Source: Candidatus Marinarcus aquaticus (GTDB taxonomy: Bacteria; Campylobacterota; Campylobacteria; Campylobacterales; Arcobacteraceae). Taken from it: a DNA stretch of 56,675 bases. Numbering within the stretch: position 1 is the stretch's first letter; every line of letters starts with the position of its first letter. The notes beneath the pieces were generated by a model that was not told where the DNA came from, did no database searches, and was given only the letters and a program-made list of their open reading frames with translations. A program made the position numbers and the translations under genes. The stretch covers positions 1 through 56,675 of the forward strand of contig NZ_PDKN01000012.1 in NCBI RefSeq assembly GCF_004116335.1, written 5' to 3'. This document shows, piece after piece, positions 1 to 8,808 of the stretch.

Positions 1-68
1 ACAAACCTCTTCTTTTAAAGAACTCTTCAGACCAAAACTTTCTATCGTTCCTCTGAAATTGGACGGGA

Positions 69-97
69 ATTATAGACAAATTCTTACCCCTTGTCAA
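69..97 (-). promoter_or_regulatory. Perfect sigma70 promoter, probably of an rRNA operon off the left edge
   Basis: Read on the minus strand there is TTGACA (92-97), a 17-nt spacer and TATAAT (69-74), all at consensus. A GC-rich discriminator (TCCCGTCC) follows, as in stringently controlled stable-RNA promoters. Further into the leader, GTTCTTTAAAA (13-23) resembles a boxA antitermination site. No coding start is seen before the window ends. An rRNA operon leader is the best inference, but the RNA gene itself lies outside the window. Confidence 0.75.
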
Positions 98-140
98 GGG
101 TTTAATCTAAATATTGGCTTAAATTTTTGATTTTTTTGTT

Positions 141-2615
141 TTATGCTCTTTTTATGTCAAATGGCTTTAACATTACAAGCAGTTTTGGTAAGAGTAAAAG
201 GTCTGCTAGAAGTACCATGAACATGACTAAAACAGTCAATAGTCCAAAGTAAATGGTAGGGATAAAATTTGATAATACCAATATAGAGAATCCAAGCACA
301 ATCACTAAGGAAGTATAATACATGGCATAGCCAATACTGTTGTGTGCATTTTTCATGGCTTGAATATAATCATTTGTTTTTTCATACTCGTCAGTAAATC
401 GATGAATATAGTGAATGGTATCATCGACTCCAATACCAATAGAAATGGCTGCAATGGTGATGGTCATAATGTCTAATGGAATATTTAAAAAGCCCATCAC
501 ACCAAAAACAATACTAATAGGTATGATATTTACAATTAAAGCAATCAAAGCAACTTTAAGTGATCTAAAGAGTACCAAGAACATAATAAAGAGTATACCT
601 ACTACAATTCCTATGGTTAAAATTTGAGATTTGAATAACGACTGCAACATATTATTGTATAACACCATCAAACTTGAGAGTTGAAAAGTAGCCTCTTGCG
701 GTGAAACCACCGTAGGTAAATCAGTTTTGATTTTTTCAAGTAATTCGTTTCTACGTAAATTCTCTTTTGAGTCAATGATACGTGTCGTGAAACGTACTTG
801 GTTATTCTCTATGCTCACATAAGGTGAGAGAATAATATCTTTATACTCTTGTGGCAATTTTTTATATAGAAGTGCCAATTGAATGCTCTCTAACTCTTTT
901 CCTTCATTAAGGCTTTTACCAATTTTAAGAGTGGTTGCCAAAGATTGCACTTTTCCAATGGCATTAATGCTTTCTAAATAGTCATGCACTTTAATGATTT
1001 GATGCATTTTATCGAGTGTAAACCAGTATTCAGGTGCATCTTGATTAACCGAAAACTCCTCACTAAAAGAGTCCAAAAAGCCATCGTTGGCATCTTCTGT
1101 TTGCTCAACGGTTTTAAAATTCATAATAACATCCAGTGGTGTTGTACCTCCCAGTTTTTGGTCAATGACTTTCATTCCTTGATAAATTGGTGTGCTTTGT
1201 TTAAAATAACTGATAAAACTGTTTTCTACTATGAGTTTACTCGCACCCCATAAAGAGAAGATAAACACAAACAGACTGATGATTAAAATCGGTTTCCCAA
1301 AACGAATTACACTGTTAGAACAGAGTTTTGTCATGGAAAAAAGATGTTGCAAATCTGTTTTGTGTACTTCTACTTTTCGAAGTAACATTAACACAGAAGG
1401 AAAAACCAAAAAACCCAATAATAATGAGATAGCGATCCCTGTACTCATCATCCATCCAAGATTAATGACCGGTTTAATATCAGATACCATCAAAGAAGAA
1501 AATCCTGCAATGGTAGTAATAATGGCAAAAAATGAAGGTTTGGCTTTTGAAAGCACTGTTTGTAGAACCAACTCTTGTTGTGTTGCTGTAGAGTTTTCAT
1601 TGTGCAGTTCATTATACCGCACAATCAAATGCACTACAATTGAAATTGTAATAATCAGTTGCAAAGAGATAAAGTTAGACGAAATAACAGTCACTTGCCA
1701 ATCAAATAAACCCAACAGACCTGAAGTTGAAATTACTGAGAGTAAACAAATCCCTAAAGTAACCAAAATCCATCGAAGATGTCTGAAAATCATCCATAGT
1801 ACGGCTATAAGTATGGCTAAAAGTGTGGTACCATAAATGAGTAAGTCCCCTTTAATATAGGTGATAATATCGTCCACAATCATATTCACACCACCTAAAA
1901 ACAACTCACCAGTATCTTGGTATTTGGCCATCACTGTTCTGATGTTTTCAATGTTTTCATGCTCTTTTTGTCGTTGAATCTCTTTATGTTGTTTATACTC
2001 TTTTTGAAGGCTTTTAAGTTTTTCAGACTCTTCTTCACTTAGAGGTTGCTCTTTTTTCTTTAACTCCAACTCCTCTTTTTGTTGAATCAAAGAGAAGTAT
2101 TTTTCATCACGTTCCAAATAGATTAAAATTGCCGTAGTTTTAAAATCACTGCTTACTAGAGCATTGGCGTATAAAGGTGAGTTTAAAAACTCCTGTTTAA
2201 CAAGCTCTTTATCCACGCCACCTTTTTCTAATGTAGGCACATTATCCACTAAACTTGCCAAGTTTTTTGGCGGGCTTTGCAGAAGTGGTACATTTAAAAT
2301 AGAGTTAATGGAGTGTACACTTGGTAACTTCTTTAAAGCTTCACTCAACGAAGCAATGGTTTGAAGTGTTTGTTCAGAAAGAAGGTCATGTTTAGGTGTG
2401 TATGCTAAAAGAAGATAATCACTCGTTCCATATCGTTTATAAATCTCTCGAGAAAACTTTAAATCTTTATCATGTTCTAAAAGAAGGGTATCAGCGGAAG
2501 CATCAATCTCTAATTTCATGGCATGAAAACCTAAAAAACACACCGCTAAAAAAATAAAAAAAAGGATTTTTTTAGGGTGCGGTAGAATAAAAGATTGATA
2601 TATTTTTTCTAACAT
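141..2615 (-). CDS. RND/MMPL-family exporter (HpnN-like), putative lipid transporter
   Basis: This 824-residue membrane protein has the RND duplication: a TM near 15-33, a large periplasmic loop, a TM bundle around 255-415, a second loop of about 470-660 and a second bundle of about 665-815. The second bundle carries a GVDDTIHYIHRF-type motif typical of the MMPL/Patched-like branch (HpnN and relatives). The first loop contains a charged coiled coil at about residues 180-225. The gene starts 4 nt after mlaC and is the last of a three-gene operon with mlaA and mlaC. It probably moves phospholipid or another hydrophobic molecule between inner membrane, MlaC and the outer membrane. The substrate cannot be read from sequence. 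Family call is firm, role is inferred. Confidence 0.85.
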   Translation of the reverse strand: MLEKIYQSFILPHPKKILFFIFLAVCFLGFHAMKLEIDASADTLLLEHDKDLKFSREIYKRYGTSDYLLLAYTPKHDLLSEQTLQTIASLSEALKKLPSVHSINSILNVPLLQSPPKNLASLVDNVPTLEKGGVDKELVKQEFLNSPLYANALVSSDFKTTAILIYLERDEKYFSLIQQKEELELKKKEQPLSEEESEKLKSLQKEYKQHKEIQRQKEHENIENIRTVMAKYQDTGELFLGGVNMIVDDIITYIKGDLLIYGTTLLAILIAVLWMIFRHLRWILVTLGICLLSVISTSGLLGLFDWQVTVISSNFISLQLIITISIVVHLIVRYNELHNENSTATQQELVLQTVLSKAKPSFFAIITTIAGFSSLMVSDIKPVINLGWMMSTGIAISLLLGFLVFPSVLMLLRKVEVHKTDLQHLFSMTKLCSNSVIRFGKPILIISLFVFIFSLWGASKLIVENSFISYFKQSTPIYQGMKVIDQKLGGTTPLDVIMNFKTVEQTEDANDGFLDSFSEEFSVNQDAPEYWFTLDKMHQIIKVHDYLESINAIGKVQSLATTLKIGKSLNEGKELESIQLALLYKKLPQEYKDIILSPYVSIENNQVRFTTRIIDSKENLRRNELLEKIKTDLPTVVSPQEATFQLSSLMVLYNNMLQSLFKSQILTIGIVVGILFIMFLVLFRSLKVALIALIVNIIPISIVFGVMGFLNIPLDIMTITIAAISIGIGVDDTIHYIHRFTDEYEKTNDYIQAMKNAHNSIGYAMYYTSLVIVLGFSILVLSNFIPTIYFGLLTVLVMFMVLLADLLLLPKLLVMLKPFDIKRA

Positions 2616-2619
2616 GGAA

Positions 2620-3210
2620 CTACTTTGAGATCGCCTTCACTTCACTGAGTTTTTGAATCAACGCTTCAAAAGAGTCTTTTTGAAGGACGCCTACAAATTG
2701 GTTGATATAAGTTTGAATCATACTGACACCTAAAATATTGATATCATAAATCAACCAATCATTTTGTTTATTTTTATAAAATTTATAGATGACTTCGTAA
2801 GTATCTTCAGTCCCTTTGATATGCATCAACAGCTCAATTCTATTGGATTTTGTTTTTGTAATCCCTTGAACAAGGACTTGTTGATTGGTATATAAATTCA
2901 ATTGATCCATATACGAAGCTTTGAGTTTATCCTCAAAAGTCTTTTTATAAAGTTCTTGTTGTTCATTGGTTAAACTCATCCATTGTCGTCCCAAACTCAA
3001 TTTAGACATCAACTCAAAATCAAATACAGGATCAAACAGATTAAATAATGCATGCTCTTTTTGTGTTTCATCCATCGTTTTATTTTGTAAAAGTTTTGTA
3101 GCATTGTTAATTTTAGAACGCATTTGATCCAAAAGTACATCCTCTTTTAAAGCACATGCTTGCGTCAAAAACAGACAACAAATCACTACAATCTTTATTG
3201 TTTTTTTCAT
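2620..3210 (-). CDS. mlaC: MlaC/Ttg2D-like periplasmic phospholipid-binding protein
   Basis: The 196-residue protein has an N-terminal hydrophobic signal of about 20 residues ending near a Cys. The lipobox is poor, so cleavage by signal peptidase I is at least as likely as lipidation. The body matches the MlaC/Ttg2D family: Q-M-R-S-K start of the fold, a FDFELMSKLSLGRQW-type segment, then a long amphipathic helical and sheet domain. MlaC proteins shuttle phospholipids through the periplasm between MlaA and an inner-membrane partner. Here the downstream partner is an RND protein, not the MlaFEDB ABC complex. It lies 8 nt after mlaA and 4 nt before the exporter. Confidence 0.85.
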   Translation of the reverse strand: MKKTIKIVVICCLFLTQACALKEDVLLDQMRSKINNATKLLQNKTMDETQKEHALFNLFDPVFDFELMSKLSLGRQWMSLTNEQQELYKKTFEDKLKASYMDQLNLYTNQQVLVQGITKTKSNRIELLMHIKGTEDTYEVIYKFYKNKQNDWLIYDINILGVSMIQTYINQFVGVLQKDSFEALIQKLSEVKAISK

Positions 3211-3218
3211 TTCACCCT

Positions 3219-3986
3219 CTACTGTTCAATCTCATTTTTTCGACGCTGTTCGTACACGTCTCGTAAAAAAGGATATAAGTCTACAGCATATTCCTTTAAT
3301 TTTTCATATTCATTGAGGTGTAAAGAGGTATGATTGATCATTCGTACCCCAATTATTGCCGCTTGTTCAGAAGAGTGATTTGGGATTTGATACGGTTCAT
3401 AACCCATATTAGAAGATAAAGGATTGGCCAAATTATCGATACTCAATCCAACAATGTCTCGCATATTTGAAGGTCCTATAAAAGGCAATACCACATGAAA
3501 TCCACTGCCAACACCATAAAACCCTAATGTCTGCCCAAAATCCTCTTTGTGAGGTTTTAAATTGATATCTTTGGCAACATCCATAATGCCTAAAAGTCCA
3601 AAGGTTGAATTGATACCAAATCGTGCCAACTCTTCTGAAGCATTAACAAGTTTAAACTGTAAAATATTGTTAATAAATCGTACAGGAAACAAAAGGTTAT
3701 TAAACACATTATCAACACCCGTTCGAATGTTTTCATGTACATAATCCGCATAAACCGTAGATACTGGTTTTACGAAATTCATATAAAAAGAGTCATTAAA
3801 TGTCGTCATTGCACTGTTATAACCACTCAATGGATCAAAAATATCGTTGGCTTCATTATACTCTGCATCAAAGCTTTCCATAAATTCATCTTGATTGTGT
3901 GCTGACTGAGTTATCGATTCTTGTGCAAGAAGCGATGCATTCAAGACCGTCACAAAAATTAAAAAAATATAAACTACTCTTTTCAT
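3219..3986 (-). CDS. mlaA: MlaA/VacJ outer-membrane phospholipid transport protein
   Basis: The product is about 255 residues, starting at ATG 3986, where a classic signal peptide begins (MKRVVYIFLIF). A GTG nine bases upstream is an alternative. The mature protein shows the VacJ/MlaA signature: a DPLSGYN motif, the F-N-N-L-L-F-P-V-R segment, a GLLGIMDVA stretch and a FGQTLGFYGVG-like block followed by a hydrophobic PFIGPS segment. MlaA removes mislocalised phospholipids from the outer leaflet of the outer membrane. It is the first gene of the mlaA-mlaC-RND operon. The intergenic region upstream holds a TATTAAC-type direct repeat also found at htrA. Confidence 0.9.
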   Translation of the reverse strand: MKRVVYIFLIFVTVLNASLLAQESITQSAHNQDEFMESFDAEYNEANDIFDPLSGYNSAMTTFNDSFYMNFVKPVSTVYADYVHENIRTGVDNVFNNLLFPVRFINNILQFKLVNASEELARFGINSTFGLLGIMDVAKDINLKPHKEDFGQTLGFYGVGSGFHVVLPFIGPSNMRDIVGLSIDNLANPLSSNMGYEPYQIPNHSSEQAAIIGVRMINHTSLHLNEYEKLKEYAVDLYPFLRDVYEQRRKNEIEQ

Positions 3987-4048
3987 TCCACTCACTTTGC
4001 GTAAATATTTTTGAATAGTAACATTTTCTTGCCCTAAATAAGATAAAA

Positions 4049-4066
4049 GTTAACCAATTGTTAATA
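4049..4066 (-). promoter_or_regulatory. TATTAAC/GGTTAAC direct repeat upstream of mlaA
   Basis: On the minus strand TATTAAC (from 4066) and GGTTAAC (from 4055) are direct repeats with an 11-bp period, followed by TTTT. The spacing and sequence match the pair upstream of htrA (12468-12485). This is the geometry expected of an OmpR-family regulator dimer. The same bases can be read as an inverted repeat TTAAC-n5-GTTAA (4050-4064). Confidence 0.5.
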
Positions 4067-4101
4067 AAATATAAGTAGAACTGCTCATTTTTTATTAAAT
4101 G

Positions 4102-4122
4102 GTGACAAGTCCAAAATGTCAC
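4102..4122. promoter_or_regulatory. Inverted repeat in the mlaA / kinase divergent region
   Basis: GTGACA and TGTCAC form perfect 6-bp arms around 9 nt. The site lies between the divergent mlaA and sensor-kinase genes, 65 nt before the kinase ATG. It could be a regulator operator or a small stem-loop in the kinase leader. Confidence 0.35.
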
Positions 4123-4186
4123 TTAAAAGAAATAATTAAACATATTATGCAATTATCTTTAAACCTTCTCTTTTTTACAATTCATC

Positions 4187-6325
4187 ATGGAAAAAAAGAC
4201 TTATTTACATTATTTGATACGTTCCTTTTTAACAATTATTGTATTAGGTTTCGTTATCTCCGTCATACTCTATGTCGTTCTGTTTTTAAACCAAAAAGAG
4301 TGGCTGTATCAATCGTATAAAGAAAAAGCACAAGATGAATTTCAACAAACATATACCTTTTTACAACAACAAATCAATCATTACAAACTTCAACTGGATG
4401 CTATTTATGAGCTTTCTCATTTAAAACAAACACCCAAAACCAATCAAGCGTTTAAACACCTTGAAAACAATATGCTTTTAAACATCAAATCCAACAAACA
4501 TATGTTTCAACTGCGCTATATCAATGCCAAAGGTCAAGAAATCATCCGTTTTGATCGTCTTAAAAATAATAAAATTGAAAAAAAAGTGCAACTTCAAGAT
4601 AAAAGCAGTCGTTACTATTTCCAAAAAACAAAAGCACTCAGTGCAGAAAAATTTTATGTTTCTGATTTGGACTTAAATGTAGAAAACAAAACAATAGAAC
4701 GCCCTTTTAGACCCACCATACGTATTGCAAAACCGATCTATTCTGACAACATCTTTAATGGACTACTGATCATTAACTTTGATGCACAAGAACTTGTAAA
4801 TAAAATCAAAGAGATTAAAGAGTTTGATGTGTTTTGTATTGATTTAAATGGCAACTTTCTTCTGCATCCTAACCATGAAAAAAGCTGGAGCAACCAGCTT
4901 AAAACAGATTATAAAGCATTTCAAGAGATACCTAATCTCAATAATCTCATTGAAAATCCCTATTGGGATCAAAATAAAACCTATTATTTAAGAAAAATTC
5001 AACTGACAGACAATGACTTTTATATTTTATACGCCTTAAAAAAGAGCCTTTATACGCAACAACTCAATGAGTTGCAATTTGAAATGTTGAGACTCTTTTT
5101 TATCATTGGCATATTAGGGCTTCCTTTAGCGATGTTCAGTGCATACGTACAATCAAGTAAAACCATTTTACTGGATAACATCATCAACAATATTCCTCAC
5201 CCCATTTATATCAAAGACACAAACGGTGATTTTAAAATCATCAATCAAGCTCTTTTAGAGTTTTTAGGTTTTGCGCACAAAAAAGATCTGATCAACAAAA
5301 ATTCATATGAAGTGATTAAAGATAATACACCAATTAATTCGAATGAAAAAGACAAAAAAGCTTTAGAAAAAGGGGACTTAAGAACTATTGAGAAATACGT
5401 CAGTAAAGATAACAATGAATACTATTTTGAAATTATCCGTGTCAAAATACAATATTTCACACTTTTTTATAAAACCTATCTGCTTGGTATTGCCATTGAT
5501 ATCACCGAGATTAAAAGAAGCAATCAAGAGTTGACTCAAAAAGTGACCAATGAAGTTAATAATCGAATGCTCACCGAACGTCTTTTAATTCAACAAAGTA
5601 AGATGGCGTTAATGGGCGAAATGATAGGCAATATTGCGCATCAGTGGAGACAACCTCTTTCGGTTATTTCAACCTCTGCAACAGGTATTAAAATTCAAAA
5701 AGAGCTTGAAATGCTCAACGATCAATTTTTGCTTGATACATTGGATGCTATCAATAACTCCGTACAACACATGTCAAGAACCATTGATGATTTTAGGGAT
5801 TTTTTCAAACCACACAAAAGCAAAAATGCATTTCAACTCTGTGATGCCATCGCAAAAGCAATTTCACTTGTCAAACCCCAATATGTCAATCACGATATTC
5901 TTATAATAGAAGCTTTAGAAGATACAAAACTCTATAATCTGCAAAATGAGTTTACGCAAGCATTGTTAAATATTTTAAACAATGCACGTGATGAGCTCAT
6001 CAAACACAAACATCAACGACGCCTTATTTTCATAAAAAGTCATCTGTGTGAAGATAAAAAAAATGTTCATTTAATCATTCAAGATAATGCAGGTGGTATT
6101 CCACCTCAAATCATTGATAAAATCTTCGATCCTTATTTTACGACCAAACAAGAGAGCAATGGAACGGGTATTGGTCTTTATATGTCCAAGCAAATCATTG
6201 AAGAGCATATGGAAGGAGTCTTAAAAGCACAAAACAGAGTTTTTGAGTATGAAGATGTAGAGTACACGGGTGCCTGTTTTGAGATTATTTTGCCTATTTC
6301 GACTCAAAAACAAGAATTACTTTAA
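4187..6325 (+). CDS. Orphan sensor histidine kinase with dCache-like sensor, PAS and kinase core
   Basis: This 712-residue membrane kinase has a first TM at about residues 15-37, a periplasmic region of about 260 residues resembling a double-CACHE sensor, and a second TM at about 303-323. A PAS domain (about 330-440), a HisKA helix with the H-box IAHQWRQPL and a C-terminal HATPase follow. The HATPase carries LLNILNNARDEL (N box), DNAGGIP (G1) and GTGIGLYMSK (G2). No response regulator is adjacent, so its partner is elsewhere. The ATG has no convincing Shine-Dalgarno sequence. The ligand is unknown; CACHE domains usually bind small metabolites. Confidence 0.88.
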   Translation: MEKKTYLHYLIRSFLTIIVLGFVISVILYVVLFLNQKEWLYQSYKEKAQDEFQQTYTFLQQQINHYKLQLDAIYELSHLKQTPKTNQAFKHLENNMLLNIKSNKHMFQLRYINAKGQEIIRFDRLKNNKIEKKVQLQDKSSRYYFQKTKALSAEKFYVSDLDLNVENKTIERPFRPTIRIAKPIYSDNIFNGLLIINFDAQELVNKIKEIKEFDVFCIDLNGNFLLHPNHEKSWSNQLKTDYKAFQEIPNLNNLIENPYWDQNKTYYLRKIQLTDNDFYILYALKKSLYTQQLNELQFEMLRLFFIIGILGLPLAMFSAYVQSSKTILLDNIINNIPHPIYIKDTNGDFKIINQALLEFLGFAHKKDLINKNSYEVIKDNTPINSNEKDKKALEKGDLRTIEKYVSKDNNEYYFEIIRVKIQYFTLFYKTYLLGIAIDITEIKRSNQELTQKVTNEVNNRMLTERLLIQQSKMALMGEMIGNIAHQWRQPLSVISTSATGIKIQKELEMLNDQFLLDTLDAINNSVQHMSRTIDDFRDFFKPHKSKNAFQLCDAIAKAISLVKPQYVNHDILIIEALEDTKLYNLQNEFTQALLNILNNARDELIKHKHQRRLIFIKSHLCEDKKNVHLIIQDNAGGIPPQIIDKIFDPYFTTKQESNGTGIGLYMSKQIIEEHMEGVLKAQNRVFEYEDVEYTGACFEIILPISTQKQELL

Positions 6326-6413
6326 TAAAAAATTTATTTTTTTATTTTAAGTTTAATTAAATGTGACATCTTTTTGTTACAATAATTAAAATCATTCTCT
6401 TTAGGAGACAACA

Positions 6414-6506
6414 ATGGAAATCTTGGACTTTATCTACTTTATAGCAGCATTTGCAGCCGCTGGTTTTTCATTCATTTATATTAAAGAAAGAAGAAAAGCA
6501 AACTGA
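6414..6506 (+). CDS. 30-residue single-TM micro-protein
   Basis: A short reading frame starts at ATG 6414 after a good ribosome site (TTTAGGAGAC, 6401-6410) and ends at TGA 6504-6506. The product begins MEILDFIYFIAAF, has one hydrophobic helix of about 20 residues and ends in a basic tail (KERRKAN), so it should sit in the inner membrane with the C-terminus inside. A TACAAT -10-like hexamer lies at 6378-6383. It is downstream of the orphan kinase but separated by a T-rich stretch, so it probably has its own transcript. Function is unknown; size and topology resemble regulatory or complex-stabilising micro-proteins. Confidence 0.55.
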   Translation: MEILDFIYFIAAFAAAGFSFIYIKERRKAN

Positions 6507-6628
6507 CTTATAGACATTCTGCATAAAGCAGAAGTCTATATGCTGACATTTTTTTCTTATTGATTCTCTCAACCATTCATCAGCTTGGCAATATTGTATT
6601 CTCTGTTTTAGGGGTTTTATATAAGACT

Positions 6629-6704
6629 TGGAGGAGGTAGCCGGACTCGAACCGACGCATACAGGATTTGCAATCCCGGGCATTACCAACTTTGCTATAC
6701 CTCC
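6629..6704 (-). tRNA. tRNA-Cys (GCA)
   Basis: The minus strand folds as a cloverleaf. The acceptor arms are GGAGGTA and TACCTCC with discriminator U and an encoded CCA. The anticodon stem-loop gives GCA, and the T arm contains GGTTCGAGTCC. It is the last of three tRNAs in one leftward cluster. Confidence 0.95.
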
Positions 6705-6752
6705 AACAAAAATCATTTTAACAGTGATAAGAAAAAATGATTAAAAAAGAAG

Positions 6753-6841
6753 TGGCAGAGAGCAAGGGATTCGAACCCTCGGAGGCGTGAACCTCGCCGG
6801 TTTTCAAAACCGGTCCATTCGACCAACTCTGGCAACTCTCT
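6753..6841 (-). tRNA. tRNA-Ser (UGA)
   Basis: The minus strand gives an acceptor stem AGAGAGT/GCTCTCT (one G-U pair), discriminator G and encoded CCA. The anticodon stem CCGGT/ACCGG presents TGA. A long variable arm (GCGAGG...CCTC) marks a class II tRNA, as expected for serine. It is the middle gene of the tRNA cluster. Confidence 0.95.
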
Positions 6842-6858
6842 ACATAACATTATTATAG

Positions 6859-6945
6859 TGGTGCGAATGGTGAGAATCGAACTCACACTCCCAAACGGGA
6901 ACGGGATTTTAAGTCCCGCGCGTCTACCAGTTCCGCCACACTCGC
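6859..6945 (-). tRNA. tRNA-Leu (UAA)
   Basis: The minus strand gives an acceptor stem GCGAGTG/CATTCGC, discriminator A and encoded CCA. The anticodon loop CTTAAAA presents TAA. A class II variable arm (GTTCCCGTTTGGGAGT region) is present. It is the promoter-proximal gene of the cluster. Confidence 0.95.
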
Positions 6946-6992
6946 ACTTTGTGTGTACTTTTAGATAAGTCTTCTTATCAAAATGGAGTGGA

Positions 6993-7021
6993 ATTATATT
7001 TAAAAAATTTTTATTTGTCAA
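6993..7021 (-). promoter_or_regulatory. Consensus sigma70 promoter of the tRNA cluster
   Basis: On the minus strand TTGACA (7016-7021), a 17-nt spacer and TATAAT (6993-6998) precede the tRNA-Leu gene by about 47 nt. With the promoter at the left edge, it is one of two perfect consensus promoters here, both apparently driving stable RNAs. Confidence 0.85.
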
Positions 7022-7049
7022 GGCTTTTACTGAAATTTTTTTATTTTTC

Positions 7050-7058
7050 TGCTATAAT
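7050..7058 (+). promoter_or_regulatory. Extended -10 promoter of ilvD
   Basis: TGCTATAAT (an extended -10 with TATAAT at 7053-7058) lies 33 nt before the ilvD ATG. No good -35 is visible, which is normal for an extended -10. It is divergent from the tRNA promoter. A ribosome site AAGGAT is present at 7080-7085. Confidence 0.6.
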
Positions 7059-7090
7059 CAATCAAATTTATTAATGTATAAGGATATTCA

Positions 7091-8779
7091 ATGAGAAGTG
7101 ATGAAGTAAAAAGAGGTTTTCAACGTACACCTCATCGATCATTATTAAGAGCAACAGGATTACAAGATGAAGATTTTGACAAGCCATTTATTGGTGTTGC
7201 CAACTCATTTATTGAAATCATTCCAGGGCACTTCTTTTTAGATAAAGTTTCAAAAATTATTAAAGATGAAATCAAAGCAAACGGCTGTGTACCGTTTGAG
7301 TTTAATACCATTGGAGTTGATGATGGTATCGCAATGGGACATGATGGAATGCTCTTTTCTCTTCCATCAAGAGAACTGATTGCAAGTTCAATTGAAACCG
7401 TGATGAACGCGCATAAACTTGATGCAATGATTGCAATTCCAAACTGCGATAAGATTGTACCTGGTATGATCATGGGAGCATTACGAGTTAATGTTCCTAC
7501 GGTTTTTGTCAGTGGTGGACCTATGGCAAAAGGGCATACCAAAGAGGGAACTCCTATTGACTTAGCAACCGCATTTGAAGCCGTAGGTAAACACGAAGCA
7601 GGTGAGATGAGCGATGAAGAGCTGAAAGATATCGAGTGTAATGCCTGTCCTAGTGGGGGTTCATGTTCAGGAATGTTCACTGCAAACTCCATGAATACCC
7701 TTATGGAAGCCATGGGAATTGCCTTGCCAGGAAATGGTACGATTTTAGCCTTAACGCCTGAAAGAGAAAAGCTTTACAGAAAAGCTGCCAGAAGAGTGTG
7801 TGAAATTGCCAAAGATGCACAAGCAACAGAGAAGTTTAAATTACGAAACATCTTAAATGAAAATGCAGTTAGAAATGCTTTTGCAGTCGATATGGCAATG
7901 GGTGGAAGCTCTAATACAGTTCTTCACATGCTTGCTATTGCTAAAGAAGCTGAAGTAAACTTCAACCTTGAAGACATTAACAAAATCTCTAAAAGAGTAT
8001 CACACATTGCTAAAATTTCTCCATCACTTTCAACCGTGCATATGGAGGACATCAATAAAGCAGGTGGTGTAAACGCCGTAATGAAAGAGATGACCAAACG
8101 AGGTGATGATATCTTAATTGATAACTTAACCATCTCAGGTGAGTCTTTATATGAGAAAATCTCTGATGCATACATCAAAGATACCAACATCATCCACACC
8201 ATTGATAACCCCTATTCACAAGTGGGTGGTTTGGCGATTCTTTATGGTAATTTAGCAGAACAAGGTGCGGTTATTAAAACAGCTGGTATTACAGGTGATA
8301 GAGTATTTACTGGTAAGGCTGTTTGTTTTGATGGACAACCAGAAGCGATTAAAGGCATCATTGATGGTAAAGTAAAAGCGGGTGATGTGGTTGTTATTCG
8401 ATATGAAGGTCCTAAAGGTGGTCCAGGTATGCAAGAGATGCTTGCACCTACTTCATTGATTATGGGAATGGGTCTTGGAGATAAAGTTGCCTTGATCACC
8501 GATGGAAGATTCTCTGGGGCAACCAGAGGGGCTTCTATTGGTCACGTTTCTCCTGAAGCAGCAGAAGGTGGAATGATTGGACTACTGCAAGATGGCGATG
8601 AAATCCATATTGATGTGGATCAATATATCCTCTCTGTAAACTTAAGTGATGAAGAGATTGCACAACGAAAAGCAACCTTCAAACCACTCAAAAAACCTCT
8701 TAACTCAAAATGGTTAGGACAATACCGAAGCTTAGTAACCAATGCAAGTAGCGGGGCAGTCTTAAAAACTGACCTTTAA
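7091..8779 (+). CDS. ilvD: Dihydroxy-acid dehydratase
   Basis: IlvD (562 residues, full length) dehydrates 2,3-dihydroxy-isovalerate and -methylvalerate in valine, isoleucine and pantothenate-precursor synthesis. Iron-sulfur cluster cysteines are visible at about 119 ([10 protein letters not shown]) and 186/192 ([18 protein letters not shown]). The C-terminal part has the [12 protein letters not shown] and [20 protein letters not shown] signatures. It stands alone, without other ilv genes. It runs rightward towards a hairpin shared with the convergent phage-derived amidase gene. Confidence 0.97.
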   Translation: MRSDEVKRGFQRTPHRSLLRATGLQDEDFDKPFIGVANSFIEIIPGHFFLDKVSKIIKDEIKANGCVPFEFNTIGVDDGIAMGHDGMLFSLPSRELIASSIETVMNAHKLDAMIAIPNCDKIVPGMIMGALRVNVPTVFVSGGPMAKGHTKEGTPIDLATAFEAVGKHEAGEMSDEELKDIECNACPSGGSCSGMFTANSMNTLMEAMGIALPGNGTILALTPEREKLYRKAARRVCEIAKDAQATEKFKLRNILNENAVRNAFAVDMAMGGSSNTVLHMLAIAKEAEVNFNLEDINKISKRVSHIAKISPSLSTVHMEDINKAGGVNAVMKEMTKRGDDILIDNLTISGESLYEKISDAYIKDTNIIHTIDNPYSQVGGLAILYGNLAEQGAVIKTAGITGDRVFTGKAVCFDGQPEAIKGIIDGKVKAGDVVVIRYEGPKGGPGMQEMLAPTSLIMGMGLGDKVALITDGRFSGATRGASIGHVSPEAAEGGMIGLLQDGDEIHIDVDQYILSVNLSDEEIAQRKATFKPLKKPLNSKWLGQYRSLVTNASSGAVLKTDL

Positions 8780-8780
8780 A

Positions 8781-8808
8781 ATTAGTATAGCTTTTAAGCT
8801 ATACTAAT
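8781..8808. terminator. Convergent terminator hairpin after ilvD, overlapping the amidase stop
   Basis: ATTAGTATAGCTT (8781-8793) and AAGCTATACTAAT (8796-8808) are perfect 13-bp arms separated by TT. The amidase stop codon (complement of 8799-8801) lies inside the second arm. There is no long T-run, so termination on either strand may be partial. Confidence 0.7.

Noticed and set aside
6468-7021. Two leftward open frames of 82 and 102 codons
   Set aside because: They run through the three tRNA genes and are shadows of the cloverleaf sequences.
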